Positions 6,485 through 6,811 of a stretch of DNA of 6,811 bases are shown here, one piece after another. Under the pieces are notes generated by a model, which searched no databases, was not told the DNA's origin, and saw nothing but the letters and a program-made list of their open reading frames with translations. Positions within the stretch are counted from its first letter, which is position 1. The number at the start of each line of letters is the position of its first letter. The translations under genes were made by a program, and so were the position numbers. Source of the DNA: Chamaesiphon sp. (lineage in GTDB: Bacteria > Cyanobacteriota > Cyanobacteriia > Cyanobacteriales > Chamaesiphonaceae); NCBI GenBank assembly GCA_026786125.1, contig JAJAYU010000406.1:1-6811 (forward strand). The letters are read 5' to 3'.

Positions 6485-6524
6485 CGATCGATAAAACAAT
6501 CTGACTCAAAATCGACCATTAATC

Positions 6525-6539
6525 TTGTAAAATTACAAT
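6525..6539 (+). promoter_or_regulatory. Candidate operator/-10 region of the exported-protein gene
   Basis: TTGTAA-AA-TTACAA (6525-6538) is a short perfect dyad. TACAAT at 6534-6539 can act as a -10 (five of six matches), although the -35 region is poor. If used, transcription would start near 6546 and the structured element at 6561-6601 would lie in the leader. The dyad would then overlap the core promoter. Confidence 0.3.
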
Positions 6540-6560
6540 AAACAACTAATTTCTCTCGAT

Positions 6561-6601
6561 CCGGAAATTTACAGTACAATGTAAATTGACAACTTTTCCG
6601 G
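6561..6601 (+). promoter_or_regulatory. Two-part hairpin in the leader just before the ribosome site
   Basis: An inner perfect stem, AATTTACA (6566-6573) with TGTAAATT (6580-6587), has a 6-nt loop GTACAA. An outer stem, CCGGA (6561-6565) with TCCGG (6597-6601), encloses it with an unpaired stretch of nine bases on the 3' side. The structure ends directly before GAGGAG (6602-6607) and the nearer AGGG (6615-6618), so folding could affect translation of the gene at 6624. No named riboswitch class was recognised. Confidence 0.4.
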
Positions 6602-6623
6602 TGAGGAGTGCGCTAGGGAAACC

Positions 6624-6811
6624 ATGAATCAAAATAAACAACCATCTAATTTCAAGCTTGCTCAGACTGGTCGGATTGTATCCTTACTACTAGGGTCGAT
6701 CTTTACCTGTGTATCGGTAGCAATTGCCCCCACATTTGCAGCACCTGCTGTATCGACAAATAACAAACTTGCCGCGTCCGCACCCTTAGCTGACGTATTA
6801 AAAGGAACCAA
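6624..6811 (+). CDS. Exported protein with signal peptide, N-terminal part (runs off window)
   Basis: An open frame starts at ATG 6624 and is still open at the right edge (62 complete codons). It is supported by AGGG five nt upstream of the ATG. The translation begins MNQNKQPSNFKLAQTGR, then a hydrophobic core, IVSLLLGSIFTCVSVAIA (18-35). A likely signal-peptidase I site follows at PTFA-AP (after residue 39). After it comes a Ser/Thr/Ala-rich linker typical of secreted or envelope proteins. A Cys at 29 lies within the hydrophobic stretch but is not followed by a clear lipobox pattern. No functional domain is reached. Being divergent from a polysaccharide enzyme, it could be a polysaccharide export (Wza/SLBB-type) protein, which in cyanobacteria often begins with such a leader; this is a guess from context. 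Export is fairly secure, function unknown. Confidence 0.68.
   Translation, partial: MNQNKQPSNFKLAQTGRIVSLLLGSIFTCVSVAIAPTFAAPAVSTNNKLAASAPLADVLKGT

Larger units (their letters stand above)
6140..6623. other. AT-rich divergent intergenic region with several dyads, no supported gene
   Basis: These 484 nt separate the minus-strand polysaccharide enzyme from the plus-strand exported protein. A minus-strand open frame of 74 codons exists at 6275-6499, but its composition (many Tyr, Ile, Leu, Ser) is what AT-rich non-coding DNA gives, and I see no motif or ribosome site, so I do not call it. The region holds a promoter candidate for the left gene, a 7-bp dyad in that gene's leader, a 7-bp dyad at 6462-6484, TTGTAA/TTACAA at 6525-6538, and a structured leader at 6561-6601. 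No tRNA fold was recognised. Confidence 0.6.

Noticed and set aside
6275..6499. 74-codon open frame on the minus strand in the divergent intergenic region
   Set aside because: No recognisable motif, no ribosome site, and the composition of an AT-rich non-coding frame; predicted dyads lie within and around it.
6525..6580. NtcA site (GTA-N8-TAC)
   Set aside because: No GTA and TAC triplets stand exactly eight bases apart in this region.
6573..6586. LexA-like box AGTACAATGTAAAT upstream of the exported-protein gene
   Set aside because: The right half does not match the cyanobacterial LexA pattern (AGTAC-N4-GTWC type); the similarity comes from the AATTTACA dyad.
6586..6619. TTGACA at 6586 as a -35 for the exported-protein gene
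   Set aside because: Any -10 at proper spacing would fall in the ribosome site and place the transcript start at or after the ATG.
1..6811. CRISPR array, tRNA or rRNA gene
   Set aside because: No regularly spaced direct repeats and no cloverleaf or rRNA-like segment were recognised on either strand.

Overview
The window looks like the chromosome of a cyanobacterium. The palindrome CGATCG occurs about 29 times in 6.8 kb, roughly 17 times the number expected by chance. Four copies are the full HIP1 octamer GCGATCGC, a well-known cyanobacterial genome signature. The proteins (a TerC-type membrane protein, a stand-alone RibD reductase domain, a FlaA1/CapD-type sugar-nucleotide enzyme) fit that assignment. 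I cannot name the genus from the sequence.

Layout, left to right. Positions 1-899 (+) hold the C-terminal two thirds of purB (adenylosuccinate lyase), cut by the window edge. A long hairpin at 905-956 separates it from a convergent two-gene unit on the minus strand: pyrF (orotidine-5'-phosphate decarboxylase, 1504-2241), followed 5 nt later by a DEDDh 3'-5' exonuclease (1007-1498). An AT-rich divergent intergenic region leads to a plus-strand RibD C-terminal-domain reductase (2479-3144), then a 190-nt gap and a plus-strand TerC family membrane protein (3335-4021). A 183-nt gap packed with palindromes follows (4022-4204). It holds an IS200/IS605-like end that touches the terC stop codon, a perfect 19-bp terminator dyad, and two dispersed-repeat-like palindromes. 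Converging on it from the right is a 644-residue membrane-anchored nucleoside-diphosphate-sugar dehydratase/epimerase (4205-6139, minus). After a 484-nt AT-rich divergent intergenic region, a secreted or envelope protein with a signal peptide starts at 6624 (+) and runs off the window.

Functionally, the left half is housekeeping nucleotide and cofactor metabolism (purine, pyrimidine, probably flavin-related) plus metal or membrane homeostasis. The right end looks like the edge of a cell-surface polysaccharide locus, with the sugar-nucleotide enzyme and a divergently transcribed exported protein sharing a control region rich in dyads. I did not find a clear new multi-gene system. The most interesting material is non-coding: the palindrome cluster at 4018-4196 and the structured leader at 6561-6601.
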